From Cristatella mucedo (lineage: Eukaryota; Bryozoa; Phylactolaemata; Cristatellidae), in the NCBI GenBank assembly GCA_009760855.2, contig WPIO01000080.1:299501-363500 (forward strand): a stretch of 64,000 nucleotides of DNA, in the 5' to 3' direction. The notes beneath the pieces are model-generated. The model was not told the DNA's origin. It did not search any database and saw nothing but the letters and a program-made list of their open reading frames with translations. A program made the position numbers and the translations under genes. Shown here piece after piece: positions 43,430 to 57,277 of this stretch; within the stretch, counting starts at the first letter, position 1, and each line of letters opens with the position of its first letter.

Positions 43430-43508
43430 GTTAGCTGATTTTACAGCCTCATCTCTATGGCGGCAAGTAGGTTAGCTGATTTTACAGCCTCATCTCTATG
43501 GCGGCAGA
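43430..43508. repeat. Two tandem copies of a 40-bp unit
   Basis: The string gttagctgattttacagcct and the following catctctatggcggca occur twice in direct repeat. Unit C has no equivalent, so the duplication is recent. Confidence 0.85.
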
Positions 43509-43539
43509 ACCACAGTCAACACTTCCTATTGCTTCCGCT

Positions 43540-44050
43540 GTGTAACATTGCAAAAATGCTACGCCTGCTAATGCAGTACAGCCAAGCTGGTTCATGCAGT
43601 AGTGACCCTTCGTCTCTTGCGACTTCTGCACCACCCTACACGCAGGCACGTGCTCTTGGCTTGTGCAACGAGGTACTTAAAGTTAATGCAAAACTTTGCA
43701 GCTCAGCTCATCTATCATCGTGGACGTCACAACAGACACATTCGACTGCTTCTTAACTACCTGCACTGGCTCTTTATTAAGTAGCTGATAGAATTTAAGG
43801 TTTTTAAACTCACTTTTAGGTATTTCCATTCTCTCGCTCCAGCCTGTCCAGCAGAACTGTTTCCTGACGCCGTTCAGCTACCACCCGCTTTAACGACCCA
43901 ATTCGTTTAGTAGTGCCTCTCTATGAACCTCGAATCTTTTTGGACAACGTGCCATTAGCTCGTATGCCCTCGAAGTGCGAAAATTGCTCCCAAATGACGT
44001 CATGACATCCCCTGACTACCACTTTTTAAATGACTTATAAACTGGCCGGC
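43540..44050 (+). mobile_element. Decayed LINE ORF2 C-terminal relic
   Basis: The frame YLKLMQNFAAQLIYHRGRHN, then LLLNYLHWLFIK, EFKVFKLTFRYFHSLAPACP matches the LINE consensus [42 protein letters not shown] shorter relic at 61740-62010 in unit C is the orthologous piece. Confidence 0.75.
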
Positions 44051-44369
44051 TCCTCGCAGCATTTTACTGCGACCCTGCGAATTGTTTTTTATGTGCACCC
44101 ACGCATGCTGGCACTGGCTCATTAAACTCTAAAAACCAAAGTCGATACGCCTCCCTTGCAGCCTCAATGAAGTGGCCAGAAAAAGGAAAGATTTTATTTT
44201 CACGGCACAATAGGTGTTTTATCATGCTATTGTGACAGTCAGTCAGCCATGAACTGGAAAACAGAAGAATTTATTGCCGTAGTGTGCCATAAACATTTTA
44301 CTGCTATTATCGCGATAGTCGGCCGCGCACTTCGCGCGCATGCCAAGCGGAGGCGCACTTGCACGCATT

Positions 44370-44950
44370 TCGACGGCCGGAAGTCACCGGAAGTCGTACG
44401 GGAAGCAGCGAGAGCCGCCAGAAAAGGGCGCCTATCCGTTCGCTTCGCGTCACGTCTGCTGGCCGCCGCCGCCGCCGCGTCCGGAGCGGCGCGGAAAACG
44501 TCTCGCGCCAGAAGAGAATCGCCCGCTCGCACCCGTCAGTCGCCGCGAGCGCTTGACGCCGTCGAAGGAGCAGAGAAGCCTCGAACTCGGCGCGCGCCGC
44601 CACCTCCACTCCGCCTTCCGCCCGCTGCCCGCCCCGTCCCTTCCCCGCAACCTCCCTCCCTCCCTACCTTTCCCTTTTTCTCGCTATCCCTCCTTCCTCG
44701 GCCGCCGCGGCGGCCACCGCGGCGGCCGCCCGCTCGCGCTTCGTCACCGCCTCCGCCCGCCGCTCGTTAGGTCTGACCGCGAGGCGGCGATTAGTAGCCG
44801 CCTCAACCCTATCCATTACGCGCATACAACGGGCGGGACGCGCGCGCCGCTTGGCTCGCGCGCGCGCGTCCCGCCGGCTCTCTGCGGCGAGGCCGAGCGC
44901 GCACGCGAGCCAAGCGGCCGCGAGCGAGCTCGGCTTGCTAGTCGAGGGCG
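44370..44950. other. GC-rich region with nested inverted repeats
   Basis: Very GC-rich. At 44832-44875, ggcgggacgcgcgcg pairs with cgcgcgcgtcccgcc around an 11-16 base loop. The overlapping pair gccgcttggctcgcg (44847) and cgcgagccaagcgg (44903-44916) forms an alternative hairpin. Most of it is missing from unit C between 63040 and 63080. Confidence 0.6.
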
Positions 44951-45659
44951 AAAGTGGAGTGACTCGGAATTTTGAGAGCCTCATCCTGAAAGTTAACTCC
45001 AACGTTATCGCAACTCGAGCGTCCGGCTCCAGAGTGACCTTTGTATATGATTCGTTTGCATGGCGCCCCAAGAGAACTCGAGCTCTGTTCAGGCACTTGG
45101 CACTCGCAGCGCGCGCGTTCGCGCAGTTCGAGCCCACGGACTCGGTCACCGAATCTATTCACCTCGACATTGGTTCGAGGCGACAGCCTTATCAACCTTG
45201 ACCCTTCAGAGGATCAGCATGTCAACTTCATAGCAGTCACGGCTGCTACGAGGTCGCTAAAGCAAGGCCACATGGAGTCTGCGCCGATCGACGCCGCGGC
45301 GAGTCCGCACCGCGTGACGTCACAGCGAGACGTCACTGCTACGAGGCTGCAAAAGCGAGGCTTGATTCACCGCTGCAAAAATTCGAGCCCGCTAAGATAA
45401 GGATACCGCAGGTAGGCGCAAGTAAGCTGGTCCACGTTTTTGCGTCAAGTGACGCAGCAACATACTGGCTGCATGTTTTCGCACTTATAAGGATAAGGAT
45501 AACACATCCACACTTGGATGGTCCATACTTATATCCCGCGCCGTCGAGACTTCCATAACCGGCGAACGTACCGCGCTTCCGCCTCCGCTAAACTCGTCCG
45601 TCTCGCCACAGCGAGTCCGCACTGATTGACGTCACAGCGAGTCAGCTCGGTGGCCCACT

Positions 45660-45860
45660 TTAATAATAATAATAATAACAATAATAATAATAATAATAAT
45701 AACGTACTTGATAAAGCGCCCTCAGAGAACTTAATCTCTTTCTAGGCGCTTTACATTTGCCGCAAAAAGAAATGCAATTGAGTGGCGAGTAAAATCATGC
45801 TTGAAAAACAAACAAAATGAATAACATGGTTAGGGGTGACATGCACAGGGTCAGCATGCA
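45660..45860 (-). mobile_element. LINE family 1 3' end (reverse), unit B only
   Basis: (AAT)n at 45661-45703, then the reverse hairpin tail and aaaatcatgcttgaaaaaca, ending at tgcaaatgtggttag. Unit C has an uninterrupted join at the same place (ggcccactttagccaagc at 63491-63508). Confidence 0.88.
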
Positions 45861-46036
45861 AATGTGGTTAGCCAAGCTATCTCGTGCCCACGACCACAGC
45901 CTGCCTCTGCACTACGGCCGTCTACGCCCGGAAGCGAACGACACGTTCAGGGCTGATAGGACACTGATTATGGCGATCGCCCCGCTCGTCTCAGCCGCAT
46001 TCATTAAACACGCTAGCACCGCTGATCTCAACCGTA

Positions 46037-46042
46037 TTTATT
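46037..46042 (-). terminator. Poly(A) signal of LMO-B
   Basis: TTTATT on the + strand reads AATAAA in the gene sense, about 118 bp after the LMO-B stop, in the conserved 3' untranslated block. Confidence 0.65.
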
Positions 46043-46159
46043 AAATACTGTCACAGGATCGACGCTTCGTCCGGGCCAAAGCCGCATCTGCACTGAGACA
46101 GCGACGCGCGGAGCTTTTTCGTGAAGGAGGCGACGAAGGAGAGCTTCTTGGCAAGCGAG

Positions 46160-47130
<971 letters not shown>

Positions 47131-47159
47131 CTGCTGCCTCGTGCTGCTCACGCTGCCGC

Positions 47160-48770
47160 TCGTCGATTGACTGCCTGCAGCCTAACCCAGCAGTGTACTT
47201 AAGATACAAGCGACGCAGCGGCGACGACTCGAAAGGCGGCGGCGTTGCGGCGGCGGAGCGGCCGCCAGACTCAGACCGCAGGGCCGTAAGCCGCTTTGGC
47301 CCCGCTTTGGCTTGGAACGACAAGAGAAGCACCAAGAACCGAGAAATTACGCGACGCTGGCCGGCGGCGGCGGCGGCGGCGGCGGTGAGCGTGCCGCTCG
47401 AGCTCTCTGCCACGCAGCCTCCGCTGCGGCAGCGGCGGCTGCGTGGCTTTCTGTTATCGGCCGAGCGAAGCCGCACGACGCTGTGCCACTCGAGTTTCCG
47501 CACGCACCGGCCACGCGACGCCGACGCTGCCGCTAAGGCGGCAGGAAGCTCTTGCCTCGGCGCAGGCCTCGAGACGCCGCAGCTGGGGGCGGGACGTAGT
47601 GCGGGCGAGCGGAGTCAACCGAACGAGGAACGCGTTCGCTCGGCAGTCGAACCGAGTCTCGCAGAGAGCGGGCGGCCGGAAGCGACTGTCTCGGAGCTAG
47701 CTCGGCGAGCCGCCGCCGCCTCGCTTGGCTCTCTGCCGTTTACGGCGAGCCATTGCCGTTGCCGCCATTTTCTTCCGACTTTTCGTGTGTGAGCAGTAAG
47801 AAATTTCGTAGCCAACAGTCGCGGTGACGGCGAGCTGGGCGCCGTTAGCTCGGGTCCCCATTCACAGAAAACAGCGGGCGGCGGGCTGGGGCCCGGTAAC
47901 CAGATCTGTCATAAATCGCCTTCGAAGCGGCGTTTTGCGGCGCCCGGGGTGGTAAATAACATCAAATAAAACATCAAATAAAATTCTAGCCGCCGCCGCA
48001 GCCGCGTTCGGGTGGCGGCCTGGCCACGGGCTGGTAGCGGCGGCAACGGGGCGGCAGCCGCGCGGTGGCCCCCCGCGAACCTGCATACGCGCGTCGGCGC
48101 AAGTCAATGCGGCAGTGGAGGCGGCTAGTGAATTTGGGGCAATTCAAGCGGGTGGTGGTGGGGACGTGGGGCGCTCAGCGCCACGCCGATTCCAAGTTGT
48201 CGCAATGTCTCGCAAGAGACGGCAGCACTGCGAAATACATAGCCATTATGGTGCGCCATCTGCGTATTCCTGCGCGGCGCATGAGGCGGCGTAAAGCGAG
48301 CGCGGCCAGATTACGCTGAAAGTGCGACCGCGGCTGGCGCGCGTCCGCACCACCGCGTCAAAGCATCTCTCCTTCGCATAAAGCGCGCGCCCGCCGCGGT
48401 CCTAGGATTTGCGTTTCATGTCGCCATCGCAACGGAGAGTCGTCTGGGGCAGACAGCCCCCTTTCCCCGCGCAGTTCCTGCCGCCGCCTCCGCCGCCACC
48501 TTGGGCAGGGAGGGAAGACACGTAGCTCGAATCAGAAGTGCATTGGAGCACAGCAGAAGAGTGATACGTCGCATGAAAAGCGAAGTTGATCGTAGTAAAT
48601 GGCATCATATTTAATTAGAATTATTGTTCAAGTTTTTCACTCTTCAAGTTCATTTTCTAACAACTCAAAGTTTTGATGAGAATGGAGTCCGTTCACAAGA
48701 GAGCTAAGCTGGCCAAACAATCAAAGCTTTCGCTGACAACGACGGGAGAGACAAACAACGGAACAACCAC

Positions 48771-48816
<46 letters not shown>

Positions 48817-48870
48817 TTGTGTATGTGTGTGTGTGTTTGTGTCTGTTTGTGAGTGTGTTTGTATATATAT
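47160..48870. other. GC-rich upstream region of LMO-B
   Basis: The inverted counterpart of 8300-10500. The best match is 48270-47450 with 8330-8900. Open frames are not co-linear between copies. The stretch 48600-48780 is AT-rich, and a (TA)n(TG)n microsatellite lies at 48774-48860. Confidence 0.5.
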
Positions 48871-48884
48871 AACCGATTTGCGCG

Positions 48885-49035
48885 GCACCCACGAGAACTT
48901 AATAAAGTTAATCTTTATCCAGGCGCTTCACGTATGCCATGGAGCTCGAGCCGACTACCTCGGTCATCAAATGCATTTATCCTGACCGCGGTCGCTAAAG
49001 GCGAGCACTTTTTTTACTGGGCCGGGCCAGCGCAA
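48885..49035 (-). mobile_element. SINE family 2 copy
   Basis: The reverse complement has the box A region ggcccagtaaaaaaagtgctc (altered), the box B region ggctcgagctcc and the LINE-like end. It is more decayed than the copy at 7785-7935. Confidence 0.5.
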
Positions 49036-49199
49036 TAACAGTTAGCGAGTGAGACACGATGTAGAATTCACGTCAGCCTGCGTCTGCGTCGGCTGGCTGC
49101 GTTTTCAAGACGTCGCTCAGAAGTCTTCAGAGCTTCGGTCTCATTCTGGTTACCTCTCACTGTCAATGTCTGATGGTGCTTCGCTTGCATGTATATAGT

Positions 49200-49545
49200 G
49201 AGAGAAAAACTAAGACTAGTGCGGGTCTCCGTTCGTTCAAAGAGCGATGAGATTACTAAGACTAGTGCAGGTCTCCGTTCGTTCAAAGAGCGCCTCGTCA
49301 CCGAATAATAAAATTCTCAACAGGACAAAAGACGCGCCGCCGTCCGGGGGGGTTAGGATATTAAGTGTGGGATCACGTTGAGGACAGCGAGTGTCAGTTA
49401 TCGTCAAAATTACCGCTTACCGAAAATGCATAAATAGCAGCGAGAGCATCAAAGCGAGTATTCGTTAAATCCCACCTTGTGCCTTGTGTCGCAGGATGAA
49501 CGCGCCACCTTGTGCCTTGTGTCGCAGAACGAACGTGCCCACCAA
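49200..49545. repeat. Two pairs of short tandem duplications
   Basis: A unit including actaagactagtgcgggtct repeats at about 49211 and 49254 (about 43 bp apart). The unit ccaccttgtgccttgtgtcg repeats at about 49470 and 49505. Neither is seen in unit A. Confidence 0.8.
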
Positions 49546-49549
49546 AGTC

Positions 49550-50442
49550 TCCCAGCTTCTCTTCAGCTCCAAAAATCAAAGTTTGAGGCTTGAGTCAAAT
49601 GACACTAACAGTCAGAAGAGACACACAGAGACCAGAAAAAGGATTAGGTGACATCGTAGCCTCCAAACTTAACCTCTAAGCGTATTTTATGCATTCTTCT
49701 GATAATCCGAGTATTTTGAGTAGGCTGATGGATTCAGCTGATCAAGTCAGCCGGTCGCCTCTGACTATCGAGGTCGAGGACTCTCGAGCCGCGATGCATA
49801 CGTGAAGCACCTAGGTATATATTTTTGAAATTCTCTTAGGGCACGATGTAGATGCTTTTTTCCGTATCATTGAGTGAGCAGACAGTGATCACTCTATAAG
49901 CACATTATAAGCACGTGCGCGCAAGTTTCAGGTTTCATTCATTGCAAGTGCTAGTCTTATCCCGTTTTCCACGATTACCTTTTCGGCGTATGCCTGGCGA
50001 CGACTTGTCTGTATCTGCTTTTTAGTTGAATCGTCATCCAGCTGGACTTACTCAGAATTAAAATAATGTTTAAGCAGAACTTGAACTCATGCAATCGACA
50101 GGTTGCAACCGCTGCTGGCTGGTAGTATGAAAAGAGCAAACAGCGAGGCTTTCAGTAAGGACCTTGGATGCAATATTTGGATGCTGTTGCAGTAAAGACC
50201 TTGGATGCTATTGCAGCTGACATTGGATGCTTCGCTTTTGCATTTACAGCCACTAACTTGGAGCCTTCAGGGCTAAACTAAACTTAACAGAACGATTCCG
50301 ATACGCAGAGATTTTAGAAGCCGGCTCAGAGGAGTTCGAAATGGATCAATTAGGCGAGGTGAGATAAAAAGATTTGCCTCCTTCCACTGGTAGTATTGTT
50401 TTACTCATTTGTCCCGAAATGAGTAAAACTTGGAAGATGTAA

Positions 50443-50476
<34 letters not shown>

Positions 50477-50500
50477 TACATAATAGAGACTGATATGTAG
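49550..50500. other. AT-rich end of unit B; no gene
   Basis: It matches 6200-5020 of unit A in reverse, including ttgtttttactcat-type sequence near 50395. A degenerate LINE tail lies at about 49805-49860 and a (TA)n tract at 50448-50474. Confidence 0.5.
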
Positions 50501-50646
50501 GGAGAGATAGAAAGATAAACAGAGAGGGGTAGATTAACAGGGAGAAAGACAGAGAAAGAGACAGAGATAGAGATAGAGATAGAGAGAGAGAGAGACAGAG
50601 ATAGAGAGGGACAGACAGAGAGGCAGATAGTAATAATAATAATAAT

Positions 50647-50697
50647 GTACTTGATGAAGCGCCCTCAGAGAACTTCTGAGGGCGCTTCATCAAGTAC
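50647..50697. repeat. Perfect 23-bp hairpin at the unit B / unit C junction
   Basis: Two exact inverted 23-bp arms (starting gtacttgatgaagcgccctc) surround a 5-base centre. Both arms are LINE family 1 tail sequence, so two tails lie head to head. It sits exactly where unit B ends. Confidence 0.92.
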
Positions 50698-51054
50698 ATA
50701 CGTCTGCGCGCCCCGAAAGTAGATTTTCCAGCGACTCTCGTACTGACAGCGGCTGAACGTTGTCCGCATTCCAGAAATCTCGGTAGGCACATGTCCCGAG
50801 GTGTCCGGCCGCCCACGTCCCCTATCGCGTCTCCTCTGTCCGCGGCGCACTCCCAGGCGCCTCTCCTGCCTGCCCCTGCCTGCCCCCAGAGGGCCTGCCT
50901 GCCCCCGTCCTGCCCCCTGCCTGCTGGCCATGTTCCCGCTACACGTCCCGGCAGTTCACGCCCCCTAAAGTCGTTCACCGCTAACGGGAGAGAGTATGCG
51001 GCTGGCAGTTGCTAGCTGCCTCTGCGAACCTAGCGCCACCCAGGATAAAACAAA

Positions 51055-51225
51055 AGTACTAGCTGATTAAACAACCTCTTTGTGAATCCACAGATGAGCC
51101 TTTACGGTTATCGCCACCGCTTGCATCGGCGATACAAAATCGCGCGCCGTAGGATTCAAACCCACGACGTCGGGACCGAGGTTATGAAAAGCGACCGCCT
51201 TGCCTAGTGTCATCGCGGCACGCCA
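51055..51225 (-). mobile_element. SINE family 1 copy between units B and C
   Basis: Reverse copy with box B in reverse (ggattcaaacccacga) and ctgattaaacaacctctttg at its far end. It lies between the unit B edge and the distal end of unit C. Confidence 0.85.
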
Positions 51226-51604
51226 TTATCTCCTCCGGCGTCCGCTCCTCTGCTGCTGCTTCGAGGAAAGGAAGCAGCAGCGCTGGAGGCATCGAAGCGA
51301 AGACTTCCGACCTCGGCCGGAAGTCGTGCGGCGAGCTTTTAACGCTTGCGACGATTTGCACTGCGCTCACTTTGAATTGACTCGCACGCAAAGGAGTGCT
51401 GCGGGGACAGCTACGGCGAGTCCATTTCACCGGACAATACAGGCTCGACAAGACGTCTTGGACAGCCAACCTTGCCCTTAAACGACCGCCATTCAAATGA
51501 ACAGTGCAAAGAGTTCAGCAACATCCCCTCCCCCTCAAAATAGAAGTCTTCTTCCCCCTCCCTCAGTTGCTCAATGCCGAAGTTTTACGACGACATCCCA
51601 CATA

Positions 51605-51650
<46 letters not shown>

Positions 51651-54539
51651 TCTATCTCTCTCGCTCTCCCTCTCTCTCTCTCGCTCGCTCTGCCGGGGAG
51701 CGACGGTGCTTTTCGGTCACAATTTTTGATTGTTTTAGCGGCGTCTAATAATCCGATGTACGACAGGATGTTGAAGGAACCTGGTGCCGTAGCTATGCCG
51801 GTCACGTTATAACAAAATGGCTTCTCCGGCTAACCGATCAAATCAGCCGCCGCCATTAAGCGACGTAATGTAACGTGCCTCCGACTGTAACTTCGAATCA
51901 AGGTGGATCCGGAACACTTTAAATTGGGCCACGCCCAGATTTTGTCATTCCGATATGATCAACGGTAGCGTCATGTTTGCCATGTGCCTCGCTCCCAGAC
52001 GCTCGCTCGCTGCTTCGAGAAAGCATATCTATGAGCGAGCGACTCTTTTGACTCGGTCGTTCCAGAGACGTCTCTCATCTCAACGAGAAGCAGCTCGACT
52101 GGTTTATACGAACAAGCGAAACCTGATTACAGGGCATCGCCTGTGGTAAGGTAGGTCAGTTCCCTCTGCCTGAAAGCGTTTTTGGTCATCCTTCCACTCC
52201 CATAATGCATCTGGTAATGTTTTCTGTATCTGCCACTCGAACGGCGATGCTCGTGCCGTAGTGCCTCACTCGTACCGTTGACTTTGACACTGAACTCGGA
52301 GACCAGATGACAAACGTTGACATTTTAGCCGACGTTTATCTGATTTTTAGGTGTACTGCACACGCTATGAGCAATACAATAGAGACCGAAATTCAAGACG
52401 TAAGTAGTTGCTTGCTCGTTCGTTTGCACCTGCATTTGCGTCCTTATGGCCAAGGCCCGCCAATTGAGATACAAGATCTAGACAGTTAAGATCTGGAGAT
52501 CTACTCTTAACATTAGCAGCTAGTTTTAAAGTAGAATAATAATATTAATATTAATAATGCACTTGATAAAGCGCCCTCGGAGAACTCAATCTCTCTCTCT
52601 CTCTCACTCTCTCTCTAGGCGCTTTGCATTTGCTGCAAAGGGAAACGCAATGGAATCGTGAGAATTGAGAGACCTAATCAACTTTTATGACCTGGTCGTT
52701 GGTACGTGATAAGATATAAGTCTCGTGAAATCGTGCTTGTACCTGCTCTTACCTGGGGCACGATTATTGCTTGTGAAGGGATTCTTACTTTCCTGCGTCT
52801 CAATTGTTTACCTATTTTTTACCTTTTGACATTCTTCTTACCTAAGCAATGATTCCGTTAGTCCACTGACTATTCGATCTTGCTTCTTTTGCAACATATG
52901 TAAAGTGTCTACAAAGAGATTCGGTTCTCTGATGGTGCCATTCAAGTGTTGTTATTATTATCATTATTATTTTTGTCATTGTTGTTATGGTTCCTACTCG
53001 TACAATGATTCAGCCATGTAACACGATTCTGACCTATACCTAGGATAGCTCACTTCATTTTGATCCTGGGAGAATTGCATGTGCCGACGTTTTGCTAAGC
53101 ATTCGTGCAGACCTCATTGTTTTCATTCGTTGCAGTACTGCTGGATAGGACCGGCGCATTTGACCTATTTAAGGAGGAACAATTAGATTTTATGATAGCT
53201 GCTCTTATCAAGATTTATGTTGGTACGGACTTAAAGGTAGGACAATTCTGGAAAAGCTTGATTGCGGTCTAATATCCATCGTTACCTTTGACCGAATTTG
53301 CTCGCAGACGCTTATTATATATTACTTGAATGATTGTTTCTTAAATTTACGAACGAGTACAAGGTGCACATACATGGAACTTTACTTAGCCTTCATTCTT
53401 GCCTACACGGACGTACCGTATGCGTTATATCTCAACACAATACGTTAATATTGACAGCGTATCATTTTCTATGTATCTGCAACTTGTAAAATTAAAAATG
53501 ATTTACTTGCAATATATTCTATATTTTACACATAGGTTAATTCATACAACATTTTACATCAGACACAAAATAATGGTTGCACTTTTGCCATGGCTTATTT
53601 AGTGGCCAGACAAATTTTGAGAGTTTGCTGTTCAGTTTTTGAGTGAAGCAAGAGTGACCAGTATATCTTAACTTTTATCTTTTACGTACGTGTAAGCTAT
53701 TCGTTTTATTTATACTATATGTTTTATTTTCTGTAGACTGCCTTAGTTTGGTATTATTGAGAGAAATTTAGCTGCTTTCCAAGTGCAAATGTCGGTAGCA
53801 CGAGAGTGTGCGAGAGTATTCAAGCTGCGAGAGGATTCAAAAAGTGAGGAGCTGAACAGTACTAAAAGATCAAAGCGCAGGTGCTTCGCGCAGGTGCAAG
53901 CGTGAGCGGCCGTGCAGGCTTTCAGCGTGCTTTCATTTTTCTGGAAATAAAAGCCTGGAGTTTTGTTGGCAATTACTAGCAAGAGCCGGGTGCATACAGT
54001 GCATAAAAAGACCGCTGCCAGAACATATCCTTAAGTCTTCATATCAATTCTAGCAAAAAAGGGGCAGACACGAATCCCGTAACTTCTGCATGGCTTACTA
54101 GCAATCAATCAAGGATGCGAAGTACGTACGTTGATGTAACAGTCTCATTTATATAGCGGCAGAAGAGTCTTCACTGCTATTACCATCGTCTGCAGTGGAT
54201 AATGACTGATTGCACCAAGCTGTACTTCTACCCGTAATAACAATAATAATACATTTGATAATTCGCACTCAGAGAATTCAAATTTCTATCTAGGCGCTTC
54301 ACAATCCTTGGCCTCGGTCGTGAAGAGTGGGCACAGTACCTCCAGGGTAAAGACACGGTGACTAACAGTGTGCTTCTATTTACGTGACAGCCAGAGCAGG
54401 GCTTCCGCTCTTACTGTTCACAGCGCCTAAGAATATTGCACATAGGAATGGTCCCCTTATAAGAACAAGAATTATGAATCGAAGATTGATTCTAGCTATA
54501 GTCTCACTTTAGTATGTGGGATTACTCCGCCTGTAAGAA

Positions 54540-54655
54540 TGGCCATTTGCCGGTCCGAGCGTTTTCTTGGTCATTTGCCGGTCCGGACCAATCGTTGGCG
54601 AGAGCAAAAGAGCAGACCAATCAGCGGCGAGAACGCCAGAGTGGACCGATCGTAT
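54540..54655. repeat. CCAAT-type minisatellite fragment in unit C
   Basis: The inverted duplicate of 21395-21505, containing ggaccaatcgttggcgagag and gaccaatcagcggcgagaa units. Confidence 0.6.
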
Positions 54656-56366
54656 AGCAACGTATTCTTACAAGCTGAGTTGACCGCATGCGCACCTTGT
54701 ATATTGATTTGTATGACATTATATTTTTCTCGTGACATTTTATATTGTGCACACGTGAGAATGCGCTCCGCCGCCACGCGAGAGTGCCCGCCATTGTACA
54801 CAGCCAACTGGTCCTCCACCTGCTCTAGAGCTTCTCTAGTTTTGCTCGCTTTCCTCACTCGCTGTCATGACTCTGCTATGCTTTCTCTTTGTTGAGTGAA
54901 AGAAAGTCTGTTGGCTACCGAATGCCTACTAAGAGCCCCTTAGGCTGTGAGTGCACTACACAAATTCTCCTTCTAACCAATTACATAGTGTTTGTGGCTT
55001 TGTGTAGTTACAAGTGGAGATACATTACATGAAATTGCATTTAGACACAGCGTTTCAATCTGTACAATGGCTCGCTCGATCTCGTCTTGCTGCAACCAGC
55101 GGTTGAATTGAAATTCCGCTTGCCCCATATATGATATGCCGCAGCTCACTTGCTTGTCTTGATTTACCAACTGAGTGCGACAAATTAAACTAGCTACACT
55201 AAACTGCTAAACTGAGCCCACATGTACGAACTCAACGTGCTATAGGCAGGTAGACCAGGTTTGTAAATTCTCCAGTTTCGCTTGCTGTAGACGCCTCAAC
55301 GTTTGTCCGTCAATTCAAACTGCACGCTGCTGTTTACAGTGGCTTGCCTACTTCCCTTTCAGAAGGCGGACTATCTATGTCGCGCGCTGCTTCAAGAGCA
55401 GCTATAGGTGATGTACATGGCCGTGCACGGGGCGAGCGAGGCTGAGACTGAGCGAGCCTTTTCGGGCGAGCCGCCGCACCTTCAGTCAACGACCGGCGTG
55501 ACTTTGGATCCAGCAAGCAGGCACCTAACGCTGTTTTCGAAAAGCCACTGCGTTCGTAGAAGCAAGAACGAGCCTTCGCAACGGCAGCAGTGCCACGGCA
55601 CGAACTAGCGTGCCCCCTTTAGCTGGCACTCATGTGCTTCGGAACCGCAGGCGACCGCAGAACTTTGAGACTTTTCGTTGAGTCACCAGGTTGAATGTCA
55701 CTCGTCTGCTTCCGAACCGCTGGTGTGAATAGGCCACGTCACGCGGCTACGCCGTGATACGGAAATGCTGAGCGTTCGATTTAGTGGACGAATTAAATGC
55801 ATTGGAAGCAGTCGTTCAGCGACCGCAAATCTTTGAGATTTTTATTGATTCACCAGATTGATAGAGTTTATCGCTGTTCAGTAGCTCACGAAATGGAAGG
55901 CTCGACGCTTTACGGTCCTTAGTGATGTCGTCACAGATCACGATTCAAATAATACGAATAATACATGTGTACTGTGCCCTCAGAGAAATCAACCTCTTTC
56001 TAAACATTGTACACACTTTACTGCAACGTAAGTGTGATTGAATGGTTGGAGGTAGCGTGGTCAATAAACCAAGATTAACACGTTTAGGTGTGACATGCAC
56101 AGGGTGAGCATGTAAACATGGTTTGTGGTAGCCAACACAGTGTTGCATCCGAAAGCGTACAAAGACAAACTACCTCGATATTCCGAGCATGTTTATCAAG
56201 ACAAAAAGATGTAGCTACACTGGACGGCCATGTTTTGGCCGTTCACCAGTCATTCCAAGCTACCACTCGCCGTCGGTATCGTCGAAGGCGACGCATATGC
56301 AAATAGGCACGTATGTGTATTGCCACGGATGACCTCTAAGAATGATTAGGAATAAAATTCCTGGAC

Positions 56367-56388
56367 GAGGTCATTTTAGAATGACCTC
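56367..56388. promoter_or_regulatory. Inverted AGGTCA palindrome, unit C
   Basis: AGGTCA-N8-TGACCT, as downstream of Runx-A and Runx-B. It survives here although the Runx exons 2-5 that preceded it were deleted. Confidence 0.4.
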
Positions 56389-57277
56389 ACTCTTACCTTT
56401 TCTCTTCCTCCTACCTCTACCTACACAAGCCCATACAAACTCTGATATACATACAAACTAAGCTCTGCTAATATGTCTTCGCCGGCGCCCCTTTTCGGTG
56501 GCTCGTAATGGCTACCTCGCTCTGGGGCCTCGGGTTCGGCAATTTTATCTGGCGTGACAGCAGCAGTGGAGGCCGGCAAGTCTCCACCGATACAGATACT
56601 GCTACAGCTACTGCCGCTGCTATAGCTACTAGTACAGGTGCCTGTAACCGTAGCAGTCGCCGCCACACGATCAGTGGCATACTAAAGGGGGGGCGTACGT
56701 TCCCGGGCGCTTCATCAGGAGGAGCTCAAATGTGGTTACCTAATACTGGCGGTTTAGGGCGCCATCTGTGCTCGTATGTATATAGGTATCTCTGTCTGTC
56801 ACCTAACAAAGCCACAAAGACTATGCGGGTGTTTCACAAGAGAGTTTTGTATAGCTCACTCTCAGCCCAAGCGGCTTTCGGTAAGCATTCGGTAGAAAGC
56901 AGACTTCATCTCACGAAACAAAGGAAAAGTGAGAATCATAGCAGAGTCAGGAGAGCAGTTGACGCAGTGATTAGCAGTTCGTCTCCGGGCGCCAAAATAT
57001 CCTAGAAACGCATGTAGGCTACGTGCAGAGTCACAGGAAGGCCGGCCGTCCGCCGGCAACCTTTGTCCTATTCAAGTCAGCGTACAGAACGAACACAGGG
57101 CAGCTGGCTACCACGCAAGCGCACCGGAAGCAGCTCTTGGGAAGACAGAGGGAGCAAGGCGACAACAAGCGACGCGATCAGCTGCTGCGTCACGCGATCG
57201 ACTCGGCAACCGCCCAGGGGTTCGCCGCCCCACAAACGTGACGCACGCACGAGCGTGGCGAGCGGGCTGTCACTCAC

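Noticed and set aside
44249-44770. Proline/arginine-rich ORF in the GC-rich block of unit B
   Set aside because: Several frames on both strands are open at once, the block is largely missing from unit C and no domain is recognisable.
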